From a virus, in IMG/VR virus record IMGVR_UViG_3300036857_000427, positions 1 through 20,651 of that record: 20,651 nucleotides of DNA; one strand, given 5' to 3'. Shown one piece after another: positions 1 through 6,828 of the stretch (its first letter is position 1; each line of letters opens with the position of its first letter). The translations under genes were made by a program, and so were the position numbers. A model generated the notes under the pieces. The model was given only the letters and a program-made list of their open reading frames with translations, made no database searches and was not told the origin of the DNA.

Positions 1-228
1 GCCCGACGCCCCAGAACGCCCCGTAGGGCCCCTGGCGCCGGCGGCGCCCCGGCTCCCCTTCGGCCCCTGCTCCCCCTGCGGGCCCGGGGGCCCGATGGCG
101 ACGGGCGGCGTCTGCGCGGAGGCGCGCTGCGACCCCGGGCCCGCGTTGGCTGCCATGACGGCCGCGGTACCGGCGCCGACGCCGATGAGGCCGGCATAGA
201 GGACGACGAGCCAGAGCGCGCGGGTCAT
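1..228 (-). CDS. Membrane-anchored collagen-like protein (partial, 3' end beyond window)
   Basis: This reading frame starts at ATG 228-226, which overlaps the TGA of the preceding gene as ATGA, and stays open to the left edge (76 codons visible). Residues 4-28 are hydrophobic (ALWLVVLYAGLIGVGAG...), which suggests a signal anchor or signal peptide. After a Pro/Ala linker, residues from about 45 on are Gly-X-Y triplets (GPPGPQGEQGPKG, then SRGAAGARGPTG), which is the collagen-like repeat. Collagen triplets in phages normally make trimeric fibre stalks without a membrane segment. A hydrophobic N-terminus directly after lysis genes is therefore uncommon. It could be an exported or envelope-displayed fibre, or a fibre whose hydrophobic start has another use. 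Function is not known, and the C-terminal domain that would decide it lies outside the window. Confidence 0.75.
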   Translation of the reverse strand, partial: MTRALWLVVLYAGLIGVGAGTAAVMAANAGPGSQRASAQTPPVAIGPPGPQGEQGPKGSRGAAGARGPTGRSGASG

Positions 229-551
229 CGGGAGAGCCAGTCGGTGGGTGGGTTGGGGCCGGGCCCGCGGTCCATGCTCGAGCCCCCCAGCGTGGCGCGG
301 TCGAGCCGGCCGCGGAGAGCGAGGACGGTCGCGCGGCAGTCGGCCAGCGAGGAGCGCAAGTCGCTGATGTGGGCGTGGAGCTCGTCCTGGACCGTCATGG
401 GGTGCGCGGGAGCATCAACGGGCCCCTCCTCCTCCTCCGCCGGCGGCGACGGCTTCAGGAGCTTGTAGGCGGCGACGCAGGCGCCCACCAGGCCCGCCAT
501 CGCGGTGAGCAGCCCGGCAGCGGAGTCCGCGAACGTAGCGGCGAGCGGCAC
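225..551 (-). CDS. Small single-span membrane protein with coiled-coil tail (possible holin or spanin-like partner)
   Basis: The 108-residue protein starts at GTG 551-549, four bases after the stop of the two-span membrane protein. Residues about 10-32 (ending CVAAYKLLK) form one hydrophobic helix followed by positive charge. A short acidic Pro/Glu linker (EEEE at about 39-42) follows, then a probable amphipathic helix or coiled coil at about 53-86 (DELHAHISDLRSSLADCRA). The tail is Gly/Pro rich. I see no enzyme motif. Its place directly after the holin candidate and the endolysins suggests a lysis role: a second holin or antiholin, or an i-spanin-like protein. That is inferred from context only. 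No strong ribosome binding site precedes the start, so translation is probably coupled to the upstream gene. Confidence 0.7.
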   Translation of the reverse strand: MPLAATFADSAAGLLTAMAGLVGACVAAYKLLKPSPPAEEEEGPVDAPAHPMTVQDELHAHISDLRSSLADCRATVLALRGRLDRATLGGSSMDRGPGPNPPTDWLSR

Positions 552-555
552 CGGC

Positions 556-885
556 TCACGGCGCGGGCTCGTTGAACTTCGTCGGGTCGCGGACGTCGGC
601 TTCGTACTTCTGCCAGCCGTCCAGCCACTTGACGACGGCCGCGGCCAGCGCGCCGACGCCGCCGATGACGCCGACCGTCGATGTGATGTCGAGGTTGGCG
701 AGCGCCGGCGCCAGCGCTGCCGCTATGCCGGCCAGTGCGCCCAGGCCCGCCACGAGCCGCCCCTTGTTGAGGCCGCCCGGGATGGCGGACTGCGGGACCG
801 ACTTGACGACGGCCTCGAGCTCCGTCGCTACGACGCTTATCTGCTGGGCGCCGCCGGCCGCCTTCTGCCCTGGCGTCTCGCTCAC
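556..885 (-). CDS. Probable holin, two membrane helices
   Basis: This 109-residue protein starts at GTG 885-883, which overlaps the TGA of the acidic micro-protein as GTGA. GGAGGAGGAG sits just upstream as a strong ribosome binding site. The N-terminal 40 residues are soluble. Two hydrophobic helices follow at about 43-63 (LVAGLGALAGIAAALAPALA) and 69-88 (STVGVIGGVGALAAAVV), separated by a short turn (NLDIT). The tail is charged (WLDGWQKYEADVRDPTKF). Small size, two helices and position just after two endolysin genes match a class II-type holin, which forms membrane lesions that release or activate endolysin. No sequence family is recognised with certainty, so the call rests on topology and neighbourhood. 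Confidence 0.65.
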   Translation of the reverse strand: MSETPGQKAAGGAQQISVVATELEAVVKSVPQSAIPGGLNKGRLVAGLGALAGIAAALAPALANLDITSTVGVIGGVGALAAAVVKWLDGWQKYEADVRDPTKFNEPAP

Positions 886-1052
886 GGCTCCTCCTCCGCT
901 GGGGGCTCCCCCTCGAGGGGCGCCTCGTCGTCGTCGCCGGCGTCGTCGTCGAACGCGTCGTCGGGCTCGTCGGCGATGTCGGGGTTGCCGGCATCCGGGG
1001 GCGGGAAGGCCTCCTCCGCCGGCTCCTCGCCTTGCTGCTCCTGCTCGCTCAC
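882..1052 (-). CDS. Very acidic 56-residue micro-protein in the lysis region
   Basis: This short frame fills the gap between the M15 endolysin and the holin candidate. It starts at GTG 1052-1050, three bases after the endolysin stop, with GGAG about eight bases upstream. It ends in a TGA that overlaps the holin GTG. The product is almost wholly acidic and disordered: it begins SEQEQQGEEPAEEAF, continues through DDAFDDDAGDDDE and ends PPAEEEP, with no lysine or arginine. I recognise no family. A second protein of the same size and character lies at 2260-2439, also just before a lysis enzyme, which suggests a shared role such as a charged chaperone, an inhibitor or a nucleic-acid mimic. The function is unknown. 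The reading frame itself is well supported by its exact junctions on both sides. Confidence 0.75.
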   Translation of the reverse strand: MSEQEQQGEEPAEEAFPPPDAGNPDIADEPDDAFDDDAGDDDEAPLEGEPPAEEEP

Positions 1053-1055
1053 GGC

Positions 1056-1739
1056 TCAGGCTCCGATCAGCTGCTTGATGTAGTCGGCGCGCTCCTTCCG
1101 GTGCATCTGGCCCCAGCCGCTCTTCGCGGCGGCCTCCCGGATCTGGCGCAGTTGGACGGCAAGCTTGCTCTTCGCGCGCGAGGCGCGCTCGAGATGGCTC
1201 TTGTCGACCTTCTCCCACCCGCCGTGGCGTTTGGCGATGCGCCGCTCTTTGACGAGCGTGTCGCGCGCCGCCTTCTCCGCCCCGGTGAGGTACGTGCGGG
1301 GGTGCGGCTTCGGGCGAGCTCGAGGGCTCTCGCCGCGGTGGCGGTCGCGGTCGGGGTTGTACGTCGTATGCCACGCCTCAGAGGGGGCGTCGGTCCAGGG
1401 CCCGCCGCCGCGGATGCCCCACCCGTACTCCGCCCCGTAGCGGCGGACGGCGGCCTGCATCGCCGGCGTCGGCAGGTCAACGGCGATGCCCCATCCGTGG
1501 TTGCTGGTGCCGGGCCTCGCGGCGAGCGCCCCCCTGCCCGACTGGTAGAGGTTCCAGAAGTACTGCTGGTCGGCGTAGGGCCGGTAGGCGGTGCGCGAGC
1601 TCGTCGGGCAGATCCAGACGCCCTGTTCCTTGCCGATGCGCTGGCGGAGCCGCAGCCAGGAGGCGGCGGCGTCCTTGCGCAACCGGCCGCCGGGGATGTC
1701 GGCGAGGTCGGAGTCGGGGAGCCTGCCGTTCTGGGCCAT
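1056..1739 (-). CDS. M15-family (VanY/D-Ala-D-Ala type) zinc peptidase endolysin
   Basis: This 227-residue protein starts at ATG 1739-1737 with AGAGGAGG about six bases upstream. Residues about 45-125 carry the M15 peptidase signature: TSNHGWGIAVDL gives zinc ligands His81 and Asp88, and SEAWH gives the catalytic Glu121 and third zinc ligand His124. The preceding SSRTAYRPYADQ matches the substrate-side segment of the fold. M15 peptidases cut peptide bonds in the peptidoglycan stem or cross-bridge. The C-terminal third (about 145-227) is Lys/Arg-rich and helical, and could bind the anionic cell wall. It follows the Cys/His peptidase gene and precedes a holin candidate, so a role in host lysis is the natural reading. 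The family assignment is firm; the exact bond cut is not known. Confidence 0.9.
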   Translation of the reverse strand: MAQNGRLPDSDLADIPGGRLRKDAAASWLRLRQRIGKEQGVWICPTSSRTAYRPYADQQYFWNLYQSGRGALAARPGTSNHGWGIAVDLPTPAMQAAVRRYGAEYGWGIRGGGPWTDAPSEAWHTTYNPDRDRHRGESPRARPKPHPRTYLTGAEKAARDTLVKERRIAKRHGGWEKVDKSHLERASRAKSKLAVQLRQIREAAAKSGWGQMHRKERADYIKQLIGA

Positions 1740-1751
1740 GAGAGCCTCCTC

Positions 1752-2255
1752 TCAGATGTAGCGCCGGACCTCGAGGACGTCGGAGCGGTAGTCGTAGGGC
1801 AGAAACAGCGGGCCCGCCTCAGAGCCGTGGCTGATGACGTAGGGCCTCGAGCCCTTGAACGAGACGACCATCGCGACGTGCGAGCCGTTGGGCGGCTTGC
1901 CGTACAGGACGAGGTCGCAGCGGAGGATGTTGTCGTGGTCCTTGACGACCTTGCCGTGCTTGCGCAGCGTGCCGGTAAAGCCGGCGCGCCAGCCCAGGCC
2001 GTTGACGACGTCGCCCATCCCGAACCCCAGATACAGGCCGTTCCAGAGGTACCACGTGCTCGAGCTCGAGCAGTCGCAGTAGGCCGGGAACTGCCCCTTC
2101 CGGGCGTTGCGGCCTGAGCGGATGCCCTCCCAGCGGCGAGCGCCCTGCGTGTAGTGGACGGCGCCGCGGTGGTTGTAGAGCAGCCACGCCGCCTGGCAGG
2201 CGCGGTCGCGGCAACGGATGCGCTGCGCCTTGTCGAGGCCGGAGTAGGAGCCCAC
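1752..2255 (-). CDS. NlpC/P60- or CHAP-like Cys/His cell-wall peptidase (second endolysin)
   Basis: The start is taken at GTG 2255-2253 (VGSYSGLDKAQ...), preceded by GAGGAG at a workable distance and inside the tail of the previous gene. The longer open frame upstream is only a shadow of that gene. The 167-residue product has AYCDCSSSSTWYL at about 58-70, which resembles the DCSG...W nucleophile motif (Cys62). It then has LRCDLVLYG at about 111-119, matching the GDLVFY strand, GSHVAMVV with His126, and VISHGSE with His143. This order of Cys, Asp/His strand and His is that of the NlpC/P60 and CHAP papain-like amidases or endopeptidases, which cut stem peptides. The gene lies directly before the M15 endolysin. 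Two endolysins of different chemistry in tandem imply cooperative wall cutting. The subfamily is uncertain. Confidence 0.78.
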   Translation of the reverse strand: MGSYSGLDKAQRIRCRDRACQAAWLLYNHRGAVHYTQGARRWEGIRSGRNARKGQFPAYCDCSSSSTWYLWNGLYLGFGMGDVVNGLGWRAGFTGTLRKHGKVVKDHDNILRCDLVLYGKPPNGSHVAMVVSFKGSRPYVISHGSEAGPLFLPYDYRSDVLEVRRYI

Positions 2256-2259
2256 GGGC

Positions 2260-2439
2260 CTACTCCTCGCCGGCCGGCTCCTCAGCGCTGCCGGAGTCGC
2301 CCTCGTCGTCGCCGGCCGGCTCGTCGGGCTCCTCGCTCGTCTCGCCCTGCTGGCGGTCCTGCTCGAGCTCGCCCTCATCGGGCTTGTCGGCGGCGCCCTC
2401 GTCGGGCTCCTCCTGCGGGGCCTGCGGCTCTTCGGTCAT
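2260..2439 (-). CDS. Very acidic 59-residue micro-protein before the lysis enzymes
   Basis: The start is ATG 2439-2437, with GAGAGGAG about seven bases upstream; a longer open frame starting further upstream would swallow this binding site. The product begins MTEEPQAPQEEPDEG and ends DSGSAEEPAGEE. It is dominated by Glu, Asp, Pro and Gly, with only one Lys and one Arg, so it is probably unstructured. No family is recognised. It resembles the 56-residue protein at 882-1052 in size, charge and position before a lysis gene, although the two cannot be shown to be homologous from composition alone. The stop codon TAG lies five bases ahead of the next GTG start. The function is unknown. Confidence 0.72.
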   Translation of the reverse strand: MTEEPQAPQEEPDEGAADKPDEGELEQDRQQGETSEEPDEPAGDDEGDSGSAEEPAGEE

Positions 2440-2455
2440 GCTGAACTCCTCTCTC

Positions 2456-2662
2456 CTACGGGGTTGGCTCCGGCGCCGGCATTGCCGTCTCAATCGGGGC
2501 GACGGCTCCGCTCTGCACTGTTCCCTGGACGACCTGCTCGACCACGCTTGCGGAGACGAACGCGCCCTCCGGCAGGGAGAGGCCGGCGACGAGCGCCTCG
2601 ACGTCCGCGGCGGAGTCGGCGACGTAATTGATGGCGATGGAGGCCTGGACGGTCATGCTCAC
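2456..2662 (-). CDS. Small protein of unknown function after the collar fibre
   Basis: The 68-residue frame starts at GTG 2662-2660, overlapping the TGA of the collar fibre gene as GTGA. An ATG two codons later is an alternative start. The sequence (SMTVQASIAINYVADSAAD, then VEALVAGLSLPEGAFVSAS) has a beta-strand/helix/beta-strand look and a Pro-rich end (PIETAMPAPEPTP). It has no signal peptide, membrane helix or catalytic motif that I can see. A small soluble gene directly behind a fibre gene is often a fibre assembly helper, but nothing in the sequence proves that here. The tight coupling supports co-production with the fibre. Confidence 0.65.
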   Translation of the reverse strand: MSMTVQASIAINYVADSAADVEALVAGLSLPEGAFVSASVVEQVVQGTVQSGAVAPIETAMPAPEPTP

Positions 2663-3324
2663 GCTCCTGCGTAGATGTAGGCGGGGATCACGAGGGCGGG
2701 GGGCATGTTGCCGTCTGCCGCCCCGGAGCCCTGCGAGGGGATGCTGTGGCTGTGGCGCTGGTTCGCGCCGTAGGAGGTGCGCGCCCCCTCTGCGCTGATC
2801 GAGAGGCCGAAGCGGTCCGCGTTGACGGCGGCTTGCGCCTGGTTGGTCGCCGTGTACGTCTCGTAGTTGTGGTTGTGGTCGGGGGAGTCGTTGCCTGTCA
2901 GGCCGCCGTGGTTATGGGCGGGCATCGCGGCGAGCGAGACCGTCTCCGCGCCCACCCGGGCCCCCATCGCGCGCGCTGAGAGCCCCACGCCCTGGCCCGC
3001 CCCGATGGCCGCCCGGCCGCGGAGGTCGGGGACGTTGAACGTAGACGTGCCGTCGCCGGCCCCGTAGTTGGTGCCGATGGCGGCGAACAGCCGTGCGAAC
3101 GAGCCCGTCCTCGAGACGGCCGCTCCGTCGCAGGCGAGCCAGCCCGCCGGCGCCACGAGCATCCCCATCCAGCGGATCTCGCCGACGTAGATGAGGCCGG
3201 GGGCTCCGCCCTGGCCGGCGATGGCGTCCGCGAGCGCCTTGATGTCGCGGGGGACGTCGACGTTGTCGTCGGGCGTCGGGTACGGAAGGCCCAGGACGGG
3301 AGTGGAGCCAGACGGGCCGGACAT
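2659..3324 (-). CDS. Tail fibre/tip protein with phage tail collar domain
   Basis: This 221-residue protein starts at ATG 3324-3322, directly after the TAG of the gpI-like gene, with GGAGG at about seven bases. The N-terminus (TPVLGLPYPTPDDNVDVP, then RDIKALADAI) is a segment common in tail fibres of actinobacterial phages. Residues about 45-105 form the tail collar domain: WMGMLVAPAGWLACDG, then FARLFAAIGTNYGAGDG, then FNVPDLRGR. The distal part has histidine clusters (AHNHG about 136-140, DHNHN 149-153, HSH 191-193). In T4 gp12-type fibres, such histidine pairs hold metal ions along the trimer axis. It probably makes a trimeric short fibre or tip at the baseplate. A paralogous collar domain ends the 435-residue fibre at 5521-6828, so the phage has two collar fibres. 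Confidence 0.88.
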   Translation of the reverse strand: MSGPSGSTPVLGLPYPTPDDNVDVPRDIKALADAIAGQGGAPGLIYVGEIRWMGMLVAPAGWLACDGAAVSRTGSFARLFAAIGTNYGAGDGTSTFNVPDLRGRAAIGAGQGVGLSARAMGARVGAETVSLAAMPAHNHGGLTGNDSPDHNHNYETYTATNQAQAAVNADRFGLSISAEGARTSYGANQRHSHSIPSQGSGAADGNMPPALVIPAYIYAGA

Positions 3325-3978
3325 CTAGGGGCCTCCTCGAGAGTTCTCTGTCATGGCGCGGTACGTCGGGAAGATGGGCGGCAGGCTCGCATACGTCCAG
3401 GCGGAGCTCGCGCCCTCATCCGTCATCGCCTGGTAGTCCCAGCCCAGCACGGAGCGGTACGTCAGGACGATGCCGGCGGGCTTCGCGGCCATCAGGGCGG
3501 CGAGCACCTGGGCGGGGTCGGGCGTCTCGCTCTCGACGGTGACGACCTCGAGCGTGTACGGGGGGTCGGCGCCGGAGGGGTCGCGCTCCCGGAAGAAGAC
3601 GGTCTTGCTCCCAGTCAGGAAGAGGCTCGCCGCGGCCTCGAGCGCCGCCGGGGTGCCGCGGCGCTGCGGGGCGAGCGCCGTTATGAGCGCGCGCTGAGTC
3701 GCCTCGTCAGCTGTGGTCGGCAGCGAGAGCCCCGCCAACTGCGCGAGCCAGGGGAGCGCCCAGGCGGGGCAGCGCGCGGGGTCCAAGATCGTCTCGAAGG
3801 ACGCGGCGTCGACGGGGTCGAACGCCTCCTGCAACTGGATGGCCTTCGACGCCAGCGCCTCGCAGAGATGGCCCAGCGCGTAGCCCTGGCTCGAGTCGTC
3901 GGGGGCGAGCGGCGCGAGGCGCTCAGCGAGGCGAGCTCCCAGCGGCGAGTAGTCGGGGGGCTGGCCCAGTTGGCTCAC
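3325..3978 (-). CDS. Baseplate/tail protein I (P2 gpI-like, XkdU/YmfQ position)
   Basis: This 217-residue protein starts at GTG 3978-3976, overlapping the stop of the baseplate J gene as GTGA. The segment at about 71-90 (CPAWALPWLAQLAGLSL) and the following RALITALAPQRRGTPAALEAA are the helical core typical of P2 gpI-like tail proteins: wall-like Trp/Leu helices, then an R-GTP-A helix. In P2 and PBSX-like tails, this protein sits at the outer end of the baseplate wedge next to protein J and links to the fibre. The order here (gp25-like, J, I, collar fibre) is exactly that arrangement. The C-terminal part (about 125-217) is predicted to be beta-rich and may be the fibre attachment part. Confidence 0.85.
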   Translation of the reverse strand: MSQLGQPPDYSPLGARLAERLAPLAPDDSSQGYALGHLCEALASKAIQLQEAFDPVDAASFETILDPARCPAWALPWLAQLAGLSLPTTADEATQRALITALAPQRRGTPAALEAAASLFLTGSKTVFFRERDPSGADPPYTLEVVTVESETPDPAQVLAALMAAKPAGIVLTYRSVLGWDYQAMTDEGASSAWTYASLPPIFPTYRAMTENSRGGP

Positions 3979-5198
3979 GGCGCCGCCTGCGCGGTGATGA
4001 GGATGTTCGCGTCGTCGGGCATCGGGAGCGGCGCCGCCCCGGAGAGCGCGATGTCGGCCGCCTGCCAGGAGGAGCCGCCGTTGGCGGTGAGCTCGACGGA
4101 GTCGACCCAGTGGACGCCGTTGGCGCGGTTGAGGTAGTCGACGGCCTCATACAGGCGAACCTTCGTGTCGCGCGCCCAGGACGTCGTCTCCGCCGCCCCC
4201 GGCAGCGTCCCGAACTGCCCGGGGTCCAGCCAGGAGCGCATCATCGCCTCCGCCGCCGCCTCGACGTCCGCCAGCGCGAACCCCGGGAACGCCGTCACGG
4301 TAGCCCTCACGCCGATCGTCGCGTACGTCGGGCCGATGACGTAGTTGAGGAAGTTGACCTCCCGCTGGGCGTCGAGGCTCTCGTAGACCCGCTGCATCAG
4401 GCCGACGTCAGGGGCGGCCCCGCCAGGCCCCGTTATGGCGACGGTAGTGCAGCGCGGGACGTTGCTGCCGCCGGCGGAGTTGTACTCCGGGGCGTCGGTA
4501 TCGCCGACGGGGCTCTCGCTCGCCGGGGGCATGTAGAGGTCGATGGCGAGCGCGCGGCCAACGCCCGGCACTTGGAGCGCGAGCGTGGCGTGGTCCTGCG
4601 GAAGGATGGGGCGAGGAGCGAGCAGCGTAAGCGCGCTCGTCAGGCGGTCGAGGTAGTCGTCGATGTCCTCCTCGTCGGTGCCGCCCTGCGCCTCGCTGAC
4701 CTGGATGCTGTCGACGCCGTCGAGGGCGGTGGCGAGCTCGCTGTCGCCGAAGCTCCCGTTGGCTGCCGCCCCGGGGAGCTCCGCCGTGACGCCGACGCGG
4801 CTCTCGCCTCCTCCCTCTATGGCGACTACGTCGTCGTCGGTGAGGAAGACCTGGGCGTCGCCGGAGGGGTTCGGGACGATGACCTGGGAGCGGGCGTCGA
4901 GCATGACCGCCGGGGTATCCGCCGCCCACGTGATGGTGGCGGTAGCGACGGCGCTCGTAGCGGCGAGGCGTGGAATGCCGTAGATGGTCTGGCCGATCGT
5001 CGCGTAGACCGCCGGCGGCACCTGCGAGGCCTGGTCGAGGACCTCGCTGAGCATCTGGGCGTCGGCCTCGAGCATGACCGTCTCGACGTTCGCTGGGCGC
5101 GCGACCCAGTTGGGGATGGCGCCCTCGAGGTAGGAGAACGCGACGTTCGCCAGGGCGTCGGTATCGCTGACGAGGTCGAGGTCGATGTACTCAGCCAC
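3975..5198 (-). CDS. Baseplate J-like protein (wedge, XkdT/gpJ/gp6 family)
   Basis: The 407-residue protein starts at GTG 5198-5196; the stop of the gp25-like gene lies just before it, and GGAGGAG is upstream. The central region has hallmarks of baseplate J proteins: GVTAELPGAAANGSFG, SIQVSEAQGGTDEEDIDDYLDR at about 155-190 (the conserved GGxDxExxxxYxxR element), and a distal QVPGVGRALAID segment. J proteins of this family form the wedge ring that holds the hub before sheath contraction. The length is in the usual range of 350-480 residues. It is flanked by gp25-like and gpI-like genes, as in P2 and PBSX. The C-terminal part (about 270-400) looks like the domain that contacts the next wedge. 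Confidence 0.93.
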   Translation of the reverse strand: MAEYIDLDLVSDTDALANVAFSYLEGAIPNWVARPANVETVMLEADAQMLSEVLDQASQVPPAVYATIGQTIYGIPRLAATSAVATATITWAADTPAVMLDARSQVIVPNPSGDAQVFLTDDDVVAIEGGGESRVGVTAELPGAAANGSFGDSELATALDGVDSIQVSEAQGGTDEEDIDDYLDRLTSALTLLAPRPILPQDHATLALQVPGVGRALAIDLYMPPASESPVGDTDAPEYNSAGGSNVPRCTTVAITGPGGAAPDVGLMQRVYESLDAQREVNFLNYVIGPTYATIGVRATVTAFPGFALADVEAAAEAMMRSWLDPGQFGTLPGAAETTSWARDTKVRLYEAVDYLNRANGVHWVDSVELTANGGSSWQAADIALSGAAPLPMPDDANILITAQAAP

Positions 5199-5200
5199 GG

Positions 5201-5521
5201 CTAGAACTCCTCCTCCTCCGCGATGGTGGCGGCGATGCGGACCCGCTGGGCGCCGCGGCCGTCGTCGCTGAGCGTTATCTCGAGCTCCGCCCTGGGCTCA
5301 TACAGGCCGACTTGCCGCTCGATCTCCGCGGTGTTGATGGGCGTGAGCTCGAACGCTGGGTCGGTGATGCCGAAGTCGGGCTGCTCCGCCCGCCAGCCCC
5401 GACGGAACGAGAGGAGGACGGCCACAGCTGCGGCAACCTCGTCGTCTGTGTCCTGCTGGATGCTGGCGTAGCTCGAGCCGTCTACGCGGACCGGCCAGGC
5501 GAGGTGCGGGAGGTCGTCCAT
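5201..5521 (-). CDS. gp25-like baseplate wedge protein (XkdS position)
   Basis: The start is ATG 5521-5519, which shares one base with the TGA of the fibre gene (TGATG). The 106-residue protein has the gp25-like pattern: an N-terminal segment (LPHLAWPVRVDG), a helix (DDEVAAAVAVLLSFRRGW) with the R-xx-P-D-F-G-I element (RAEQPDFGITDPAF), and a C-terminal beta segment (YEPRAELEITLSDD). gp25-like proteins resemble the sheath subunit end and start sheath polymerisation at the baseplate. It is close in length to the family, and precedes the J gene as expected. The larger frame extending upstream in this phase runs antiparallel through the fibre gene and is not real. Confidence 0.9.
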   Translation of the reverse strand: MDDLPHLAWPVRVDGSSYASIQQDTDDEVAAAVAVLLSFRRGWRAEQPDFGITDPAFELTPINTAEIERQVGLYEPRAELEITLSDDGRGAQRVRIAATIAEEEEF

Positions 5522-6828
5522 CAGGCCGCCACCGTGATCCAGCGCACCGCCCGGTAGGGCGGGCGGTTCTCGTGCGCGCCCCCGCCCCCGGAGGTGGCAG
5601 TCGTAAAACCGTGGAGGTGGTCGATGCTCCGGTCGACGCCGTTGGTGCCGAACGACGCCACCCAGGCCCAGCGCACCATCGAGTAGTTCGAGATGCCCGC
5701 CACTCCTCCGCCCTGGTCGAGGTAAATCGTATTGCCGTATTGGACGTGAGCGTGGTCGAGGCTTCGGTCGGCGGCCCCAGTCGTGCCGGTATGCGTATGC
5801 GATGGCATCTCCGTCGCGCTCAGCGTGTGGCTCGCCTCGCCGCCCGTAGAGCCCACAGCGGCGGCCCCCGCCCCCATCAGGAACTTGTCGCGCAAGTCGG
5901 GGAGGCTGGCCCCGAACAGCGCGTATAGCTGCGGGTACTGCGCCTGCGTGATCCCCTGGCCGTTGAACTCGAGGTAGCCGCTGGGGATGGTCGAGACGAG
6001 CCAGGGGATCGGCGCGCCGACCAGAGCGCCGGCGGGGCCCTGCGGACCGGCGGGGCCCGTCGCCCCCGTATCGCCCTTCGGGCCCTGCGGCCCCGTAGCG
6101 CCCGTTGGCCCCGCGGGACCGACGGCGCCCTGCGGACCGGTGGCGCCGGTCGCGCCGGTCGCGCCGGTGTCGCCCTTCGGCCCCTGCGGGCCAGCGGGCC
6201 CCGTAGGGCCGGGCGGCCCCTGGGGTCCCGGCTCGCCGGGCACCAACACCGACACGTTCATCTGCCGGTTGTTGGCGGGCAGCGCGCCGGGGCCGGCCTG
6301 CTTGAACGTGACCGGGATGCTGACGTAGCCGCCGTGGTCGGTGGCGGGAGCGCTGACGGTGTAGCTCCCCCAGATGTCGGGGTCGTCCTGCTGCTTGAGG
6401 GCGAGCGTCTGCCCGGCCTGGAACGCGGCGAGGTTGCTCTGCGCGCCGGAGGCGGTCTGCTTCGCCAGGTTGACGACGGTGGCGGTAGCCCACGCGCCGG
6501 TGTTGATGCCGACGCGGCCGTTGGCGGCGTCGGTGGTCGAGGTCGTCCAGTTCCACTCGCCGCTGATGACGGTGCCGCCGCCGCCCCCCTCGCCGCCGGC
6601 CGCGGCGGGGTGCACGACGAACGGAGTGCCGTCCTGGGAGACAGCGACGCAGACGCGGTCGCCGGCGACGGCAGCCTCGCCGCCGACGAGCGGCCCTAGC
6701 AACTGCTGGGAGCCGTCGACGACCGCCCAGCGCTCCTCGCGGCGCAGCGTCAGCTTGCCCTCGAGGACGTTCGTCTCCCCCGGGCCCGGGGGGGGCGGCG
6801 CCGTGACCTGGTCGAGCGCCGGCGTCAT
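5521..6828 (-). CDS. Chimeric spike/fibre: OB-like N-terminus, collagen stalk, tail collar tip
   Basis: The start is ATG 6828-6826, overlapping the TGA of the hub as ATGA, with TTGGAGGGGG just upstream. The longer open frame to 7026 only shadows the hub. The 435-residue product has four parts. Residues about 20-78 ([16 protein letters not shown]...[18 protein letters not shown]) resemble the small OB-type fold found in PBSX XkdR-like or spike proteins. Residues 86-197 are a beta-rich fibre module ([19 protein letters not shown]). Residues 198-267 are unbroken Gly-X-Y collagen-like triplets, with [13 protein letters not shown] twice. Residues about 270-435 are a collar domain with SHTHTG, DHAH and DHLHG histidine pairs. 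It occupies the hub-spike position between hub and gp25. This implies that a collagen fibre is attached at or near the spike. Confidence 0.82.
   Translation of the reverse strand: MTPALDQVTAPPPPGPGETNVLEGKLTLRREERWAVVDGSQQLLGPLVGGEAAVAGDRVCVAVSQDGTPFVVHPAAAGGEGGGGGTVISGEWNWTTSTTDAANGRVGINTGAWATATVVNLAKQTASGAQSNLAAFQAGQTLALKQQDDPDIWGSYTVSAPATDHGGYVSIPVTFKQAGPGALPANNRQMNVSVLVPGEPGPQGPPGPTGPAGPQGPKGDTGATGATGATGPQGAVGPAGPTGATGPQGPKGDTGATGPAGPQGPAGALVGAPIPWLVSTIPSGYLEFNGQGITQAQYPQLYALFGASLPDLRDKFLMGAGAAAVGSTGGEASHTLSATEMPSHTHTGTTGAADRSLDHAHVQYGNTIYLDQGGGVAGISNYSMVRWAWVASFGTNGVDRSIDHLHGFTTATSGGGGAHENRPPYRAVRWITVAA

Noticed and set aside
556-1374. Long minus-strand frame running from the holin back through the M15 gene
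   Set aside because: Only its last 109 codons match a protein-like sequence with a binding site and GTGA junction; the rest is an Arg-rich shadow of the M15 and acidic genes.
6010-6236. Repeated GC-rich units as a CRISPR or minisatellite array
   Set aside because: The repeats are in phase with Gly-X-Y codons and encode the collagen stalk; there are no unique spacers.
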